The position numbers were made by a program, and so were the translations under genes. DNA of 64,000 nt, taken from the NCBI GenBank assembly GCA_023053685.1, contig JALIGW010000003.1, positions 42,912,496-42,976,495 on the forward strand. Direction: 5' to 3'. This stretch comes from Diadophis punctatus similis (taxonomy: Eukaryota > Chordata > Lepidosauria > Squamata > Dipsadidae). Below the pieces are notes generated by a model. The model saw only the letters and a program-made list of their open reading frames with translations, was not told the DNA's origin and did not search any database. Below are positions 35,999 to 45,063 of this stretch, one piece after another. The stretch's first letter is position 1. Each line of letters starts with the position of its first letter.

Positions 35999-38900
35999 CT
36001 CCTCCCTTCATTACTGGGAGAGACATCAAACCTATTGGATTTAAACATTTCCTATAATGGACGCCACCCAATGGTTTGGTCATCATGTCTGCTAAATTAT
36101 CCTCTGAAGAACAATGATGTAAACGTATCAATTTTTCTTTTACAGCTTCCCTGACATTACAATACTTAATGTCCACATGTTTGCTTCTGTTCTTCACTCT
36201 GTCACCTGTTGCCATTTTTATACAAGCAGCATTATCTTCATAAACAGTTACAGCTTCATTTACATTTACATTTAAATCTTGTAACAACTGTACATACCAA
36301 ACTACTTCAGAACATAACTCAGACAATGCAATAAACTCTGCTTCTGCAGTTGAAATAGCAACCGTTGTTTGTTTTCTGGACTTCCAACCAATTAAAGCCC
36401 CTCCAAACATTATTACAATTCCAGAATTAGACTTTCTGGTTTTTACATCATTTGCATAATCACTATCAACGTAACATTTCAATTTTAATTCTTCAGTGAC
36501 CTTTATTTGAAGACCCAAATTCACAGTTCCCTTCAAATACCTGAGAATTCTTTTCACACCCATCCAATGCAACTTTGTAGGTGTAGCAGTAAAGCGACTT
36601 AGAATGCTCACTGCACAAGCTATGTCTGGTCTGGACCACTGTGACAGATATAACAGACTCCCTATTGCAGAGTGATATATCTCCTGATCACAGGCTTCAC
36701 TTTTGTCCTCACCCAAACTATTGTAAAAATCTGTGCTCATAGGTGTAGGAGCAATATTACAATCTTTCATGTTATACTTCTCTAATAATTGTTCAATTTT
36801 TCTCCTTTGACTGAGAATATAACCCTTTTCAGTTTTTTGTATCTCTACACCGAGATAATTCTTTATTTCTCCCAAATTCTTTAATTCAAATTTCTTTTCT
36901 AACTTATTAGCAAATTCTTTAACTTGTGATGCATCCTTTGCAATGAAACAAAGATCATCCACAAATGCTAATAGTAGACAATTCCCACCTTGTAACTTTC
37001 CAGTGTATATGCAACCATCAGCTTTGCAACTCTTGAACCCAAGACCTTTCAATGCAGTATCTAAACAGATATTCCAATTTTTGGCTGACTGCTTCAGCCC
37101 ATAAATGGCCTTGTTCAATTTATACACCATGTTAGGCTTTTTATTTTCATACCCTGGCACTTGAACCATATAAATTTCTTCCTCTAATTCAGCATTGAGG
37201 AATGCAGTGGTTATATCAAAATGCCAAATTCTATGCCTATATGCTGATGCTAATGCCAGTGCTAGTCTTATGCTCTCAGCTTTTACAGTTGGCGCGAACA
37301 CCTCATCATAGTGCACATTCTTTAATTGAGAAAAACCTTGTGCCACCAACCTTGCCTTATACTGTACTTCATTATTGGGTAAAACCTTTTTCTTGTATAC
37401 CCACTTACATCCTACAGCTTTTGTACCCTGTGGCAAAGTCACAGATGTGAACACTTCATGATCGCCCATGGATTTCATCTCTTTATCCATGGCTTCCTTC
37501 CACTTTTCTTGTTCAACTTTTGGTAATGCCAATACTTCCTTATAGTTTCTTGGCTCATACCACACATTACAAACTTTAACTTTACTGGCAGAATACCTGT
37601 CTGGCGGAACCCCTCTGTTCCTACGCTCTGACCTACGTGGCATTGCCTGTACTTGTGTTTCAAGCTTTTCTGGCTTCATATCTTGTTCAGACTCTCCTCC
37701 CTGAACATAGACACCTTCAGTAAATGATTCACCATCATTAAATGAGTTATTGTCACTAAGTGGATCACCGTCGCTAAGCGGATCACTGTCGCTAAGTGAG
37801 ACATTTTCAGAATTTGCATCAATTCTGTTCCAATTTTGTTCTGCAAAACTAGCAGACCTTGAAATCACTATCCTTTTACTTCCATCGCTAAAGCGATACC
37901 CTTTTGAGCCTGGCTCATAGCCCACAATTCTGAGCTTTCTAGCCTTTTGTTGTCCCTTTCTTCTGATTGCCTTTGGAATATGTACCCAAGCAGTACTTCC
38001 AAATATTTTTAAATGTGCTAGAGAAGGCTTTCTCCCATATAGCATTGCATATGGAGTATTATTGATGGATGAACTCCACAACCTATTTACTAAATAATTG
38101 GCAGTCAGTATGGCTTCACCCCAATATGACCTGCTCATACCAGAATCCTCCAGTAATGAGTCTTTCATTGTTTGCAAAACACCATTCCTCTTTTCAGCCA
38201 CTCCGTTCTCTCCCGGTGTGTAAGGATTTGTGCGCCTGTGTCTTATTCCCAATTGTCTCAACCATTGTTGAAAATTTGTTGACATAAATTCAGAACCTCT
38301 GTCAGTTTGCAACTGACATACCTGTTGTTTGTACCTTCTCTCTACAAAACTTAACCATTGCTTAAATTGCTGTAGCACCTCTGTTTTACTCTTAAGTAAG
38401 TAGCAAAACCCAAACCTGCTGTAGTCATCCACAATGACCAGCGCATACTTTGCTCCTCCCAAACTGGCTTGCATAGGCCCAATTAAATCAGCATGCACCA
38501 GTTCTAGAGCTTTTGTGGTTTGTCTTGTGCTAAACTTGCTAACTGGGAATGCTTTGGATTTCGATGCTTTGCATACTGCACAATCCAAATATGCCTTACA
38601 TCCCTTCAAATCTAATCCTTCTGCAAATTCTTTCATTTGTTGAACAACCTTAAAATTAGCATGACCAAGTCGTCTGTGCAGAAGATGAACACATGAATTA
38701 TGTTCTGCTACATTTTTAAATGTCTGGGAACAATGTGGGACCTTTTGTCCCTGCAATACATAAAGATTATCCTCTTTTATGCCCTGTGCACAAACATTCC
38801 CATTTCTTTGGATGAGACACTTCCCATTAACAAATGTGGTTTCATAACCTTGCTTGTCTAAACTAGACACACTTAACAAATTATGCTCCATTTCAGGTAC

Positions 38901-39968
38901 ACATAACACATCAGTAAACCTGGAGTCCAAATATGGAATTTGCACATCGCCTTTTCCAATGATTTTAGCCTTTTGACCATTGGCTAAGGCCACTTCTTCA
39001 TGGTTTCCTGGGAAAAATCTGGAAAATAAGTCAGAATTATTAACAATTGTTTGACTAGCCCCACTGTCAATCAACCATTTGTCTCTATTGTTATTATAAC
39101 AAACTTTTGCAACTGCAATCTGTCCTTGCAAATAATGTCTCTTGTCTTGCACATTTCTTCTCTGTGCACAGCTTTTCTGCAGATGATTTGTCTCTCCACA
39201 AATGAAACATGCTTTTTTAACTTGCTTGAAGAATTGTTGCTGTGTAACTTGATCTCTCCTGCCTCTGCTCTCCTCTTGTCTGCAGACACCTCGGCTGTTG
39301 CTAGAGATAGGCAGCCTGTGGAAAATTTTGCTGGAGACTTGCTGTAAGTTTCCACTGTACTCCTTGTTGGGCCCCCGCCTGTGGAATTTTCCATCAGCAT
39401 GGCTGAAAAGCCTTTTCTCATATTCATTCAATAAACACGATTTCAAAGCCTCCAAATTCAAATCTGCTTCTGGCTTACTTTCAAAAATAGCTGATACAGT
39501 CTCCCAGCTTTGATCCAAACTATTTAACACTAATAAAACTTTTTGGGACTCTGGAAACTTTACTCCACGTTGCTCCAATTCTAGAAAATTAGACTGCATT
39601 TTCATTAAATGATCTTCCATAGAATCTCCTGTCTGCATGCTCATTCTGAAAAGCTTTCTTGAAAGTTGGACCACATTACACGCAGAAACATTGACATGTA
39701 CTGCTTTCAATTTCTGCCATATTTCTTTTGCAGACTTTAATTCAGCTACATTTAAGAATTGATCATCCCCCAGACTTAAGAGAAGATAAGCCATAGCTTT
39801 GTCATGAGCCTTTTGATCTGCTGCTCCAAGCACTTGTGGGGGGTCTGCTACGATGTCCCATAATTCTTTTGCTTTCAAAAAACATTCCATTTTTGCAGCC
39901 CAAATTAAATAATTTTTCTTCCCCAATTTGGGTATTGGACTGTCTTTAAATTCCATAGCAGCAGCCAT
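35982..39968 (-). CDS. Copia gag-pol polyprotein, intact, 1328 aa
   Basis: A single open frame, starting 117 bases after the 5' LTR and ending inside the 3' LTR. Gag (residues 1-270) begins MAAAMEFKDSPIP and has a CCHC zinc knuckle, C254-F-I-C257...H262...C267. The aspartic protease has WLIDSGAS at 298 (catalytic Asp301). The pre-integrase zinc motif is HRRLGH (431-436) with LDCAVC (461-466). The integrase triad is Asp494 (HADLIGP), Asp556 (TDRGSEF) and Glu592 (GENGVAEKRN), spacing D-35-E. An acidic Ser/Asp repeat lies at 725-748. RT has HFDITTAFLNAELEEEIYM (Asp918) and AFVDDL (Asp1004-Asp1005). RNase H has CYVDSDYAND (Asp1168), ISTAEAEFIAL (Glu1209), YEDNAA (Asp1245) and HVDIKY (Asp1266). 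Gag and pol share one frame without a frameshift, as in Drosophila copia. No stop or missing catalytic residue is seen. Confidence 0.97.
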   Translation of the reverse strand: MAAAMEFKDSPIPKLGKKNYLIWAAKMECFLKAKELWDIVADPPQVLGAADQKAHDKAMAYLLLSLGDDQFLNVAELKSAKEIWQKLKAVHVNVSACNVVQLSRKLFRMSMQTGDSMEDHLMKMQSNFLELEQRGVKFPESQKVLLVLNSLDQSWETVSAIFESKPEADLNLEALKSCLLNEYEKRLFSHADGKFHRRGPNKEYSGNLQQVSSKIFHRLPISSNSRGVCRQEESRGRRDQVTQQQFFKQVKKACFICGETNHLQKSCAQRRNVQDKRHYLQGQIAVAKVCYNNNRDKWLIDSGASQTIVNNSDLFSRFFPGNHEEVALANGQKAKIIGKGDVQIPYLDSRFTDVLCVPEMEHNLLSVSSLDKQGYETTFVNGKCLIQRNGNVCAQGIKEDNLYVLQGQKVPHCSQTFKNVAEHNSCVHLLHRRLGHANFKVVQQMKEFAEGLDLKGCKAYLDCAVCKASKSKAFPVSKFSTRQTTKALELVHADLIGPMQASLGGAKYALVIVDDYSRFGFCYLLKSKTEVLQQFKQWLSFVERRYKQQVCQLQTDRGSEFMSTNFQQWLRQLGIRHRRTNPYTPGENGVAEKRNGVLQTMKDSLLEDSGMSRSYWGEAILTANYLVNRLWSSSINNTPYAMLYGRKPSLAHLKIFGSTAWVHIPKAIRRKGQQKARKLRIVGYEPGSKGYRFSDGSKRIVISRSASFAEQNWNRIDANSENVSLSDSDPLSDGDPLSDNNSFNDGESFTEGVYVQGGESEQDMKPEKLETQVQAMPRRSERRNRGVPPDRYSASKVKVCNVWYEPRNYKEVLALPKVEQEKWKEAMDKEMKSMGDHEVFTSVTLPQGTKAVGCKWVYKKKVLPNNEVQYKARLVAQGFSQLKNVHYDEVFAPTVKAESIRLALALASAYRHRIWHFDITTAFLNAELEEEIYMVQVPGYENKKPNMVYKLNKAIYGLKQSAKNWNICLDTALKGLGFKSCKADGCIYTGKLQGGNCLLLAFVDDLCFIAKDASQVKEFANKLEKKFELKNLGEIKNYLGVEIQKTEKGYILSQRRKIEQLLEKYNMKDCNIAPTPMSTDFYNSLGEDKSEACDQEIYHSAIGSLLYLSQWSRPDIACAVSILSRFTATPTKLHWMGVKRILRYLKGTVNLGLQIKVTEELKLKCYVDSDYANDVKTRKSNSGIVIMFGGALIGWKSRKQTTVAISTAEAEFIALSELCSEVVWYVQLLQDLNVNVNEAVTVYEDNAACIKMATGDRVKNRSKHVDIKYCNVREAVKEKLIRLHHCSSEDNLADMMTKPLGGVHYRKCLNPIGLMSLPVMKGGVLEYS
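35999..36010 (-). other. Copia polypurine tract
   Basis: On the - strand GAAGGGAGGAG directly precedes the 3' LTR. This is the expected primer for plus-strand DNA synthesis, and it lies inside the coding frame. Confidence 0.82.
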
Positions 39969-40071
39969 CCTGCTTTATTTTCCTTCTCTGCCTGTTCCTT
40001 TAACAACACAGACAGCTTCTTATCAGCTTTAAATTACAATGCAGTTTTTAACTTTACTTCTTGAGCGATTT

Positions 40072-40085
40072 CTGGGCCCATAACC
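40072..40085 (-). other. Copia primer-binding site (initiator tRNA-Met anticodon arm)
   Basis: The + strand reads CTGGGCCCATAACC, identical to the anticodon stem-loop of vertebrate initiator tRNA-Met. The - strand genomic RNA, GGTTATGGGCCCAG, can therefore pair with it. The site directly abuts the 5' LTR. Drosophila copia uses the same internal tRNA region, with a 5'-half tRNA as primer. Confidence 0.88.
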
Positions 40086-40351
40086 TGTCAGAGTTACGCA
40101 ATAAATCAGAAGCTTCAAAAGATAACTGCATTTTGCTGATTCAAATAACTTCTTTATAAGTAGAATAAAACATTAACAATACCACACTTTGTTTCAGATC
40201 ACATGTTGAGATGTTTTCATACTGGAGTATAATGGTGGACAGACTAAACCACACCCTTCTTCTTGCTAAGTTTCTGGACATGCTCAATTAACACTTCAGC
40301 CAGATTGGCTGACTCAATCACATGGCTCTCCCAGTCATGAATATTCCAACA
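40086..40351 (-). repeat. Copia 5' LTR
   Basis: On the - strand it starts TGTTGGAATATTCATGACTG and ends AACTCTGACA. CTTATAAAGAAG (reverse complement of the + strand around 40151-40162) is a TATA-like candidate. Identical to the 3' LTR. Confidence 0.96.
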
Positions 40352-40865
40352 GTGAGTCCAAGCAGGGGAGGATGGCTCAGGGAGCACGTGAGATGCTGAA
40401 AGAATGGGCGGCAGGAGCTATCTCCATTCCCCTCCCTTCAGCAGTCCGAGCGGTTCTCCCTTCAGCAGAACGGGCGGTGATGATCCTAGGCATTTTCGCA
40501 TGTTTGAGGCTTCTCGAGCTGCTGGGGGGGGGGGGAATGGGCGGCAGAACCTATCTCAGTTCCCCTCCCTTCAGCAGTCCGAGAAGCCACGCCCACCCAG
40601 TCACATGGCTGGCAAGCCAACCCACAAAATAAGCCACACCCACAGAGTGGTAGTAAAAAAATTAGGAACCCGCCCCTGCTTTGCAGCACTTTCCTATGCT
40701 TTTCTGTAGCTAGTAAACTTTGAGGTTCTCCCCCCAAAAAAACCTGTTGGGCAATTTTGCAAGATAGCTTTACATATTAAACTAGATATATGTTTGATAA
40801 ATCAAATGTGCCATCCAATTTTATTCCGCTTTTCTTTCTGGAACTAAGTACTTTGCTTCTTGCAG

Positions 40866-41002
40866 GTATTGCTGGAACTCCAGTGACATTTAATGAGAAC
40901 GGAGATGCTCCAGGCCGCTATGACATCTATCAGTACCAGATCAAGAATGCTACACCCGAGTATAAAGTTATTGGGCACTGGGCAGATCATCTAAACTTAA
41001 AA
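40866..41002 (+). CDS. GRM4: GRM4 coding exon: end of ligand-binding domain
   Basis: This 137-bp internal exon follows CTTCTTGCAG and ends at TTAAAA|GTAAGT, a near-consensus donor. It joins in frame to the preceding exon, because the split Gly codon is completed here. The translation reads [20 protein letters not shown], followed by IYQYQ and [31 protein letters not shown] is diagnostic of group III metabotropic glutamate receptors. The exon ends in phase 0, which matches the in-frame start of the next exon. It lies 0.19 kb downstream of a hAT/Copia composite insertion (35584-40678), so that insertion sits wholly in the preceding intron and close to this acceptor. The family is certain. The GRM4 assignment rests on the neighbouring exons. 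Confidence 0.93.
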
Positions 41003-41463
41003 GTAAGTCAGTTTGTTGTATTTAGATATCTGAACATTTCTGAGAGTTAACTTTCTGTCTTTTCAACTTCAGAATTTTAAGTATGAATCACAACTGTACT
41101 CAGGAAACGCAATAAAATCAAGAACATTGATCAAAATGGGCTTATTTCTTTTATTCAGGCTGTCTGTATATAGACATCAAAGAGAGATCATACAGAAGAA
41201 GAATTGAGTTTAGCTCTCGCACTGCTGTATGATTTCATTCAGTAATACAATCCAATGTACACCATTTCTAACTATCCAAACTACATTTTTAAGAGTAGGC
41301 TGGAAAAAAATATTGCAATTGGAAGTATCACCAAACAAACATAAAATTTAAAAGTTCAGTCCCAGGGACAAATAAATATAACATATTTGCCTTTCCCCAT
41401 TTGTTTTAAATCATTAAAGGTGCTTACCCTTGACCTCAACTATCCCAGAGCAATGCATTTCAA

Positions 41464-42341
41464 TAGTTTTCGGGGAGGAAAACAAGTAAAAAAGGCCTCT
41501 GCCTCTCAGCAATTTGCCAAACAGCAAACAGCAAACAGCACAGATGATATACACTGTTTGCTGTGTATTTCTGTGCATATGTGCCTGACCCATAGAAATA
41601 GCAAAGAATTGGAGAAATGTACATTATGCCAGAAAGTTTTCTTACTACACTTGATCTTAGCCAAAAGGCCGAGAAGCGATGCCAGAAAGTTTTCTTAAAT
41701 GTAGTCACACTATCTCCTCCCAATTATTTAAATAGATCTACTCCAAGATAAGTCAGGATTTAACTCAGCTGCTTTATCTTAATACTAAACAGGACACTGT
41801 TACATTTCAGACTATACTTGTACAGAGCTGTTAAAATTAATTAAAATTTCTGGAAGTATACATTATTCTTTATTATTTAAAAGAAGATACAATAGCACTG
41901 GGCCTCTTCAGAGCAAGCATTTATTTTAAAAAGCTTCTTCATTTTGTTAAGTTGTCTAGAACAATAATAAAGCAGTCTTTAAAAAATAAGTCTAATAATT
42001 TGAACATTCTACAGACATTTATAGTTATTCACTTACCCCCTTGCATCCAGTTCAGCAGAAAATACAAATCTGCATGTCTCTCCTAGCTATTTGCCTCTTT
42101 GCAGCTAGTTTCAGTTTCATTTTAGCACATGGCAAATCAGCTGAGAGTCAGGAAGCTGCTAAGGACTTGCTTGGCTTAACAGGCTCTTCCCTGTTTGCTG
42201 CAAGCAGGTAAATTGCTGGAAGACAGAGGCCAAAGTTTGGGGGTGGCTGAGTGGGGCTACATTTGGTGTATAAGACACACCCAAGTTTTCACCCTCTTTT
42301 GGGGGGTAAAAAGGTGCGTCTTATACTCCGAAAAATACGGT
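41464..42341 (-). mobile_element. MITE, 0.88 kb, inverted partner of 53138-54080
   Basis: It ends ACTCCGAAAAATACGGT, the family terminus. Its interior is the reverse complement of 53138-54080: the CCCAATTATTTAAATAGATC, AGACTATACTTGTACAG, GCTCTGAGAGT-like and GGATGCAAGGGGGTAAGTG blocks all match in inverse order. The left end lacks the last 40 or so bases, including the terminal repeat. A U2 snRNA fragment is inserted at 41645-41678. Confidence 0.85.
41645..41680 (-). pseudogene. Retroposed U2 snRNA 5' fragment (nt 1-36)
   Basis: On the - strand the sequence reads ATCGCTTCTCGGCCTTTTGG then CTAAGATCAAGTGTAG, an exact match to the first 36 bases of vertebrate U2 snRNA. The direct repeat ATGCCAGAAAGTTTTCTTA (19 bp) lies on both sides (41626-41644 and 41679-41697); its AT overlaps the U2 start. 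The related MITE at 53138-54080 has only one copy of this 19-mer (inverse, near 53850-53872) and no U2 sequence, so it shows the empty site. No promoter elements or Sm site are present, so this is a dead retrocopy. Confidence 0.93.
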
Positions 42342-42890
42342 AGGTAAAGAATTTCAGAATTTTATGCAAACTTTTGTTTCTCTTTTAATGAGCAGGTATT
42401 CAGAATTGGCTCAGTAGCTGTGCACAATAAAATCAAATAATATAGCAAATGAAGTGGGAGTTACAATCAGTCAGACAGTGTGTGCATACAGCTTTGAAAT
42501 AACCTTAAGAAGGAGAAAGAGATAAATAGATTACGCAGCCACAATGAGAGGTGGCAAAGTACAGAGCTCGAACTGTTTAGTGTAGTTTAGCAAGGTCATT
42601 GTGAGTGGGCCCAGTTAGTAAAAGGCTGCAGCAGGTAAATTGCAAAACTCAAGGGTCTGTCTTGGGAGAGGAAGAATTTCTACAGGCTTTCAAAACAAAT
42701 CTTTCAGCTTTAGGGGATTCTAGGGCAGGAAGAGCTGTAAATAAGGAGCAACACACATACTAACTGGATAAACTATTGATTAAAAGCAGCCATTTTGTGC
42801 TACGTGGGTAGGACAGTTGGCCCAATCTCTTATTCTGACCCAGGCTTAGGTAGGTTGCTGAGATTCTTGCTTTCTCCCTCTCTTTCTCCG
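42342..42890. other. Intronic DNA upstream of the 7TM exon
   Basis: No named repeat. A C/T-rich tract (about 42868-42892) precedes the acceptor. Confidence 0.5.
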
Positions 42891-42896
42891 CTGCAG

Positions 42897-43832
42897 ATGG
42901 AGCGCCTGCATTGGCCTGGGGGAGGCAATCGGGTGCCCACCTCCATATGCAGCCAGCCATGCAAACCAGGCGAAAGGAAGAAGCTGGTGAAGGGCATCCC
43001 ATGCTGCTGGCACTGTGAGCGTTGTGATGGATACCAATATCAGCACGATGAGTTCCATTGCAAGGTGTGCCGTCTCAGTGAGCGCCCCAATGAGAACCAC
43101 ACTGGCTGCATCCCCATCCCCATTGTTAAACTTGAGTGGAGCTCTCCTTGGGCTGTGATGCCAGTTTTCATTGCCATTGTGGGCATCATTGCCACCCTCT
43201 TTGTGGTGGTGACATTTGTGCGCTACAACGACACACCTATTGTCAAGGCCTCAGGGCGGGAACTAAGCTATGTGCTGCTGACGGGTATCTTTCTTTGCTA
43301 TGCCACCACCTTCCTGATGATTGCTGAGCCTGACTTGGGCACCTGCTCATTGCGGCGTGTCTTTCTGGGCCTGGGCATGAGCATCAGTTATGCTGCCTTG
43401 CTGACCAAAACCAATCGCATCTATCGCATTTTTGAGCAGGGCAAGAAGTCGGTCAGTGCTCCACGCTTAATCAGCCCTGCTTCCCAGCTGGTCATCACCT
43501 TCAGCCTCACATCTCTGCAACTCCTAGGGGTCTGTATCTGGTTCATTGTGGACCCTTCACACACTGTCATCGACTATGAGGACCAGCGGACTACAGACCC
43601 CCGCTTTGCCCGGGGAGTCCTCAAGTGTGACATTTCTGACCTATCCCTCATCTGTTTGCTTGGATACAGCATGCTGCTCATGGTAACCTGCACTGTGTAT
43701 GCTATAAAGACCCGTGGGGTTCCTGAGACCTTTAATGAAGCCAAGCCCATTGGGTTTACCATGTACACTACTTGCATTGTGTGGTTAGCCTTCATTCCTA
43801 TCTTCTTTGGGACATCACAGTCAGCGGAGAAG
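42897..43832 (+). CDS. GRM4: GRM4 coding exon: cysteine-rich domain and TM1-TM6
   Basis: This 936-bp exon (312 codons) follows CCGCTGCAG and ends at GAGAAG|GTAATG, phase 0 on both sides. Residues about 1-65 form the nine-cysteine domain that links the ligand-binding domain to the membrane: Cys in [23 protein letters not shown] and HTGC. Residues about 70-312 carry TM1 ([20 protein letters not shown]), TM2 ([20 protein letters not shown]), TM3 ([14 protein letters not shown]), TM4, TM5 ([18 protein letters not shown]) and TM6 ([20 protein letters not shown]). The G-protein-contacting loops [14 protein letters not shown] and [14 protein letters not shown] are conserved. [11 protein letters not shown] and [18 protein letters not shown] are typical of GRM4, while GRM7 and GRM8 differ there. 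The ATG at the exon start is an internal Met, not an initiator; the upstream in-frame ATG at 42795 lies in intron. The next exon, which should encode TM7 and the C-terminal tail, was not found before 64000. Confidence 0.95.
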
Positions 43833-45055
43833 GTAATGGCCATGAGAGGGCAGAGGTGGGCAGGATGAGTAAATCTTCCATTCTGTTCCAGGTCCTCCAG
43901 TGATGAAATGTGCCTGGCATGTTTGAATCTGCAGACTTTTGCATTGATCTGGTAACTTGATAGTATTCAGGGGCTATTGAAAGTATTCTTTTTCTGCTTT
44001 GGGAGTTTCCTTATGGTTTTTTTTTTTTTACTACTTTGGTTTTTCATCATATGGACAACTTACCTTGTTTTTTTTTCTGGGTTACTTTTCTCTTTTTCTT
44101 TTCTTCTGTTCTCCATTCTCTTGTACTTGTAACATTATTTTGGTTTCTTCTTTTCTTCAATTACACTCCCCTATCCATTCCTTAGCAATTCTTGGTTTTG
44201 GAAGACAGGTATCATTATCTATGGAATATACACTATATTACAAAAATGTGTGGGGATTGTACCATCCTTGAAAATCCAAGATTTCAGGGAGAAAGAGGTA
44301 AAAACGCAAGGCCTTCCTTCCAGCGAACCACATTTCAATGAATTTTCGAATGCTTTGGTATTATTGAGGTATGGTTTTCAGACAGTGGCAACCTCAGCCT
44401 TTCAAATGCAGAATAATGCAAGATAAGCAAACAAGGGCACATATGCCATAAATTTGTAATGCAAAATTGTCTATTAATAATGAGCATAAAAGAGGCATAC
44501 CCACTAGAAAAATAGCAGTGATCTTTTTATTCTAACAAGGTTATATAGTGATAAATAGATTGAGAGGTTTTTTGGTTTATTTTCTCTAGAATTCTAGTGA
44601 CTATTTTTATTCCTTGTGTAATTTTGATTTGTACTTTGGTTTCTCTCACTTTTGAAGGTGCAGATAGAAACACAGAAACATAAAAAACTGATGGTGGAAA
44701 AAGATCTAGTGGTCCCATCCAGTCTGACTTTTCAGCTTTTTTATTTTTAATTAATTAATTAATTAATTTTGATTTTTAAATTTTTTTTATTTTATTTTTG
44801 TCAGATGATGCCCATATGTGTTTATCCCAAGCATATTTATACTCAGTGATGATTGACCACTACCTCTGCTGGAAGTTGGTTCCAAGCTAACATTACTTTT
44901 GAACTTCCCTCCTCTCAGTTTGAGGTTATGAGCCAGTGTTCTTGATTTTTGTTTAATATTGAAAATACTGCCTTCTACAACCTTATTCACACCCTTAAAG
45001 TTTCCATCATGTCATCCTCTTCCCTTCTGTCCTCCAGGCTATACATAGTTAGTTC
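43833..45055. other. GRM4 intron start, T-rich, no further exon seen
   Basis: Donor GTAATGG at 43833. Long T-rich runs (about 43995-44170 and 44740-44800). The next coding exon, expected to encode LYIQTTTLTVS-like TM7, is not here. Confidence 0.5.
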
Positions 45056-45063
45056 CTGTAGTG

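Larger units (their letters stand above)
35733..40351 (-). mobile_element. Full-length Copia (Ty1/Copia) LTR retrotransposon
   Basis: A complete 4619-bp element on the - strand, antisense to GRM4. Two 266-bp LTRs (35733-35998 and 40086-40351) are identical by eye over their whole length and have TG...CA ends. GTGAG is duplicated at 35728-35732 and 40352-40356. A primer-binding site abuts the 5' LTR and a purine tract abuts the 3' LTR. One uninterrupted frame encodes gag, protease, integrase, reverse transcriptase and RNase H in the Copia order (integrase before RT). Identical LTRs and an open frame point to a very recent insertion of a possibly active element. It lies in the GRM4 intron, inside a hAT copy. 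Confidence 0.97.
35584..40678. mobile_element. hAT-type MITE split by a Copia element; perfect 8-bp duplication
   Basis: Left end CAGTGGTGGGTTCCTACCGG, right end AGGAACCCGCCCCTG. CTTTGCAG is duplicated at 35576-35583 and 40679-40686. Without the Copia insertion (35733-40351 plus one GTGAG duplication) the hAT copy would be about 0.47 kb. Same family as 46874-47296. Confidence 0.92.
41003..42896 (+). other. GRM4: GRM4 intron before the 7TM exon
   Basis: This 1.89-kb phase-0 intron runs from GTAAGT at 41003 to CTGCAG ending at 42896. It contains a 0.88-kb MITE (41464-42341) that carries a U2 snRNA fragment. The 3' end has a CT-rich tract (CTTTCTCCCTCTCTTTCTCC) typical of a polypyrimidine tract. 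Confidence 0.85.

Noticed and set aside
41645..41680. Functional U2 snRNA gene
   Set aside because: Only the first 36 bases are present. No distal or proximal promoter elements, Sm site or 3' box are visible, and it is bounded by target duplications.
42795..43868. A 357-codon frame starting at an upstream ATG as an intronless receptor gene
   Set aside because: The first 34 codons lie in intron before a clear CTGCAG acceptor and have no receptor homology. The frame also runs past the GAGAAG|GTAATG donor. The true coding part is the exon 42897-43832.
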